Below, piece by piece: positions 61,434-64,000 of a stretch of DNA of 64,000 nucleotides. Below the pieces are notes generated by a model, which ran no database searches, was not told the origin of the DNA, and worked only from the letters and a program-made list of their open reading frames with translations. This DNA comes from Barnesiella viscericola DSM 18177 (GTDB taxonomy: Bacteria; Bacteroidota; Bacteroidia; Bacteroidales; Barnesiellaceae): positions 1,426,001 to 1,490,000 of the forward strand of contig NZ_CP007034.1 of NCBI RefSeq assembly GCF_000512915.1. The letters are read 5' to 3'. A program made the position numbers and the translations under genes. The number at the start of each line of letters is the position of its first letter. Within the stretch, counting starts at the first letter, position 1.

Positions 61434-63293
61434 ATGCACACACACTCGTCGAGAAACAGATCGCCCTGGGGCTGGGTACCCACCCTATACTTTGCACAAG
61501 GGCTTCCCTATGTGGCCGTCATGACCATCTCGGTCATCATGTACAAACGGCTGGGCATCTCCAATACCGACATCGCCCTCTACACCAGCTGGCTCTACCT
61601 GCCGTGGGTCATCAAGCCCTTTTGGAGCCCCTTTGTCGACCTGTTGAAGACCAAGCGGTGGTGGGTCGTCGCCATGCAGATGCTCGTCGGGGCAGGACTG
61701 GCCGGTATCGCATTCACCATTCCCGCCCCACACTTTTTCCAGATCACGCTGGCCATCTTCTGGCTGGTGGCATTCAGCTCGGCCACGCACGACATCGCCG
61801 CCGACGGCTTCTACATGCTGGCCCTCGACTCGCACCGGCAAGCCATGTATGTGGGCATACGCAGCACCTTCTACCGGGTGGCCACCATCGCCGGGCAGGG
61901 GCTGCTGGTCATTCTCGCCGGGTGGCTCGAATCGAGTACCGGCCTCACCCCCCTCACGCTCGACGTGCAGGCCGGGCCGCAATATGCCAGCGAGACCGCG
62001 CTCCCCTCGACCCTCCACACGACCGATACCGGCACCGGCAAGATGCACTTCACAGCCACACCCGCCGTGCTCGAAATAAGTACCGAAGCCGATCCCGCCC
62101 GGGTCGACTCGGTGAATGCGTGGGTCACCCGGCAGAACATCGCCAACGGCTTTGCCGTCGCCGCGCCAACCGCCTCTGCCGCCACACTCGCCGCAGGGAA
62201 CAATGCCCCGTCGCTCAACCGGTTCGAGCACTTTATCCGCGAGACCTTCGGCGAGAAGCGGGAGACGAGCCGCCACCCCCTCTCCGGCAACATCGGGGTG
62301 GTAAAGGTGTGCCTCTCGCAGAAACCGGCCCCCGGCGAGACCGTCGTGCTCAACACCGTGTTCCAACGGGGTGACCGGAGCATCTTCATCACGCAAGGCG
62401 AACGGCTCGAATTTACCGAGGCCAACTGGGACAAGCCGGCCTACATCGCCATACAGACCGACCCGAAGCTGAGACAGGCATCGACCGCCTCGTTCGAGGG
62501 GACCTCGGGCCAGATAGCCCTGGCCTGGTCGATTACCTTCTTCGTCCTGGCCGGATTCTTCATCGCCATCGGCCTCTACCACAAATACATTCTGCCCCGT
62601 CCCGCCGCCGACCGGGCCGTGTGCCGGGCCACCGCCTCGAACATCTTCCGGGAGTTCCTGGCCACCTTCGTCTCCTTCTTCCGCAAGAAACAGATCGGTA
62701 TAGCCCTGCTCTTCATGCTGCTCTACCGGCTGCCCGAGGCCCAGCTGGTGAAACTCATCAACCCCTTCCTGCTCGACCCCAGGGAGATGGGCGGGCTGGG
62801 GCTCACCACGGGACAGGTGGGACTGGTCTACGGCACCATCGGCATACTGGGGCTCACCTTGGGCGGTATCATCGGCGGCATCGTAGCCGCCAAAGGCGGA
62901 CTGCGCCGGTGGCTGTGGCCCATGGCTTGGAGCATCTCGCTCACCTGTGCCACCTTCGTCTACCTCAGCTACGCCCAACCCGACAGCCTGTGGGTCATCA
63001 ACCTCTGTGTCTTCATCGAGCAGTTCGGCTACGGGTTCGGCTTCACCGCCTACATGCTCTACCTCATCTATTTCTCCGAAGGCGAGCACTCGACCGCCCA
63101 CTACGCCATCTGCACCGCCTTCATGGCGCTGGGCATGATGCTGCCGGGCATGGCGGCCGGCTGGTTGCAGGAGCTCATCGGCTACAAACACTTCTTCAAC
63201 TGGGTGATGATCTGCTGTGTAGCCACCATCGCCGTGTGCGCCTTCCTCAAAATCGACCCCGACTATGGCCGGAAGAAGACCGACGTGCGCTAA
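61434..63293 (+). CDS. ampG: AmpG-type muropeptide permease with a large inserted domain
   Basis: 619 aa from the ATG at 61434. MFS topology with the AmpG N-terminal pattern WVPTLYFAQGLPYVAVMTIS and KPFWSPFVDLLKTKRWWV (about residues 12-75), and AADGFYMLALDS. It is about 130 residues longer than E. coli AmpG because of an insert (about 166-360) between helices. That insert includes KVCLSQKPAPGETVVLNTVF and LEFTEANWDKPAYIAIQTD, a pattern of bacterial Ig-like or Calx-beta-like modules. AmpG imports GlcNAc-anhydroMurNAc and its peptides. Last gene of the operon. Confidence 0.88.
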   Translation: MHTHSSRNRSPWGWVPTLYFAQGLPYVAVMTISVIMYKRLGISNTDIALYTSWLYLPWVIKPFWSPFVDLLKTKRWWVVAMQMLVGAGLAGIAFTIPAPHFFQITLAIFWLVAFSSATHDIAADGFYMLALDSHRQAMYVGIRSTFYRVATIAGQGLLVILAGWLESSTGLTPLTLDVQAGPQYASETALPSTLHTTDTGTGKMHFTATPAVLEISTEADPARVDSVNAWVTRQNIANGFAVAAPTASAATLAAGNNAPSLNRFEHFIRETFGEKRETSRHPLSGNIGVVKVCLSQKPAPGETVVLNTVFQRGDRSIFITQGERLEFTEANWDKPAYIAIQTDPKLRQASTASFEGTSGQIALAWSITFFVLAGFFIAIGLYHKYILPRPAADRAVCRATASNIFREFLATFVSFFRKKQIGIALLFMLLYRLPEAQLVKLINPFLLDPREMGGLGLTTGQVGLVYGTIGILGLTLGGIIGGIVAAKGGLRRWLWPMAWSISLTCATFVYLSYAQPDSLWVINLCVFIEQFGYGFGFTAYMLYLIYFSEGEHSTAHYAICTAFMALGMMLPGMAAGWLQELIGYKHFFNWVMICCVATIAVCAFLKIDPDYGRKKTDVR

Positions 63294-63342
63294 ATAAAGC
63301 CAAAACAACCCAAAAGGTAACCCGCAGAATCAAAAAAGTATA

Positions 63343-63350
63343 TAATTTTG
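63343..63350 (+). promoter_or_regulatory. -7 element (TAATTTTG) before the FAD oxidase gene
   Basis: Exact TAnnTTTG match, 90 bp upstream of the next gene, with no clear -33. The hairpin CGTGACC-G-TTCC...GGAA-GGTCACG (63387-63412) would form in the resulting leader. Confidence 0.45.
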
Positions 63351-63386
63351 TCCTGCCGAATGCAGATTCTACAAGCGTGAAAGAAC

Positions 63387-63412
63387 CGTGACCGTTCCGA
63401 GGGAAGGTCACG
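63387..63412. promoter_or_regulatory. Hairpin in the leader of the FAD oxidase gene
   Basis: CGTGACC and GGTCACG with inner TTCC/GGAA pairs form a compact stem, 28 bp before the start codon. No T-run follows directly, although TTATTTAAA is nearby. Could be an operator, a leader structure, or the weak terminator of the muropeptide operon. Confidence 0.5.
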
Positions 63413-63440
63413 TCGGTCGTATTATTTAAAATCAACCGAG

Positions 63441-64000
63441 ATGAAAGATTCAAAATACAGTGCTTATTTGAAAGAGGTCGAGAGATTCATTCCCAAAGAC
63501 CGTATTTATACCGACGAATTGCGCCGACTGGCATGGGGCACCGATGCCGGCTTCTATCGTCTGATTCCCCAGATTGTTATCCGCTCGAAAAACGAAGAGG
63601 AGGTGGCCCGCCTCTTGACGCTGGCCGACCGATACGCCCTGCCCGTGACCTTCCGGGCGGCCGGGACCTCGCTCTCGGGACAGAGCATCAGCGACTCGAT
63701 ACTGATTGTGGCCGGCAAGAACTGGGAGCACTACACCCTCTCGGACGACCACAGCCAGATTACCCTGCAACCCGGTATCATCGGGGCCCGTGTGAACGAG
63801 ATTCTGAAACCCTACGGCCGCAAGTTCGCCCCCGACCCCGCCTCGGTCAAGTCGGCCATGGTGGGCGGCATCGTCATGAACAACGCCTCGGGCATGAACT
63901 GCGGCACCCACGCCAACAGCGACAAGGAGCTGATTTCGGCCAAAATCGTTCTGGCCGACGGTACCCGGCTCGACACAGGCGACGCCGCAAGTCGCCAGGC
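63441..64000 (+). CDS. FAD-binding oxidase, D-lactate dehydrogenase-like, 5' part only
   Basis: The first 186 codons of a gene cut by the right edge. It shows the PCMH-type FAD domain: VTFRAAGTSLSGQSISDSIL (about residues 69-88), LQPGIIGARVNEIL, FAPDPASVKSAMVGGIVMNN and ASGMNCGTH. This is the GlcD/D-lactate dehydrogenase group, which in Bacteroidales is usually over 900 aa with C-terminal Fe-S/CCG domains. It would pass electrons from D-lactate or glycolate to the respiratory chain. D-lactate is released when MurNAc-6-phosphate is cleaved, so its place after a muropeptide operon is suggestive. Confidence 0.85.
   Translation, partial: MKDSKYSAYLKEVERFIPKDRIYTDELRRLAWGTDAGFYRLIPQIVIRSKNEEEVARLLTLADRYALPVTFRAAGTSLSGQSISDSILIVAGKNWEHYTLSDDHSQITLQPGIIGARVNEILKPYGRKFAPDPASVKSAMVGGIVMNNASGMNCGTHANSDKELISAKIVLADGTRLDTGDAASRQ

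Overview
The window looks like a chromosomal segment of a fairly GC-rich Bacteroidales bacterium. The evidence is the repeated Bacteroidetes promoter pattern (TTG or TTTG, about 20 bp, then TAnnTTTG), the general lack of strong ribosome binding sites, many TonB-linked outer-membrane proteins and SPII lipoproteins, and gene sets typical of the order: a flavodoxin with a DUF2023 protein, a thrA/apgM-type/thrC operon, a XusABC-like siderophore locus and a PorE-like OmpA lipoprotein. A Barnesiella-like genome would fit, but the genus cannot be fixed from this window. No rRNA, tRNA or CRISPR array was seen.

Layout. 1-3.3 kb: the end of an AT-rich N6-adenine DNA methyltransferase (foreign-looking) and an orphan phage-type terminase large subunit. 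3.5-10.5 kb: housekeeping genes (secreted thioredoxin, DEDDh exonuclease, pfs-luxS for the activated methyl cycle and AI-2, flavodoxin plus DUF2023, an aspartate-type aminotransferase, an AEC transporter, a small membrane protein). 10.6-16.5 kb: a TonB receptor / DUF4374 lipoprotein / PepSY membrane protein operon resembling the xenosiderophore system XusABC, with a divergent small secreted Cys/His-rich protein. 16.6-33 kb: an MsbA-like ABC exporter, a three-gene glycosyltransferase module, a large outer-membrane beta-barrel protein, a DUF2027-Smr protein, queA, a PorE-like lipoprotein, a LysM glucosaminidase, cdd, dnaX, and a divergent lrp/metY pair. 34.7-40 kb: a GH2 glycosidase and an aldose epimerase, with two different IS982-family elements inserted side by side just upstream. 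40.2-45.5 kb: a threonine operon (thrA, an apgM-type proposed homoserine kinase, thrC) behind a long leader that holds a candidate attenuator peptide. 45.8-54.4 kb: type I asparaginase; an operon of mntP, apbE and a DUF1648 protein; an ECF sigma / anti-sigma / Spy-CpxP-like trio; a ZIP transporter and a TonB receptor, forming a cluster that suggests metal homeostasis.

54.7-64 kb is the most interesting part. A tightly packed operon, with two ATGA overlaps, appears to handle muropeptides. It encodes a secreted amidase whose catalytic domain is split by a golvesin-like insert, a double-domain soluble GT2 protein, a GalT/HIT-like DUF4922 protein, a SpoIID/LytB-domain protein without a signal peptide, and an AmpG-type permease carrying a large extra domain that resembles a bacterial Ig/Calx-beta-like module. 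Directly downstream begins a D-lactate-dehydrogenase-like FAD oxidase, which could burn the D-lactate freed from N-acetylmuramic acid. The individual families are known. The combination and the roles of the two middle enzymes look undescribed or poorly described, and the pathway proposed here is inference.
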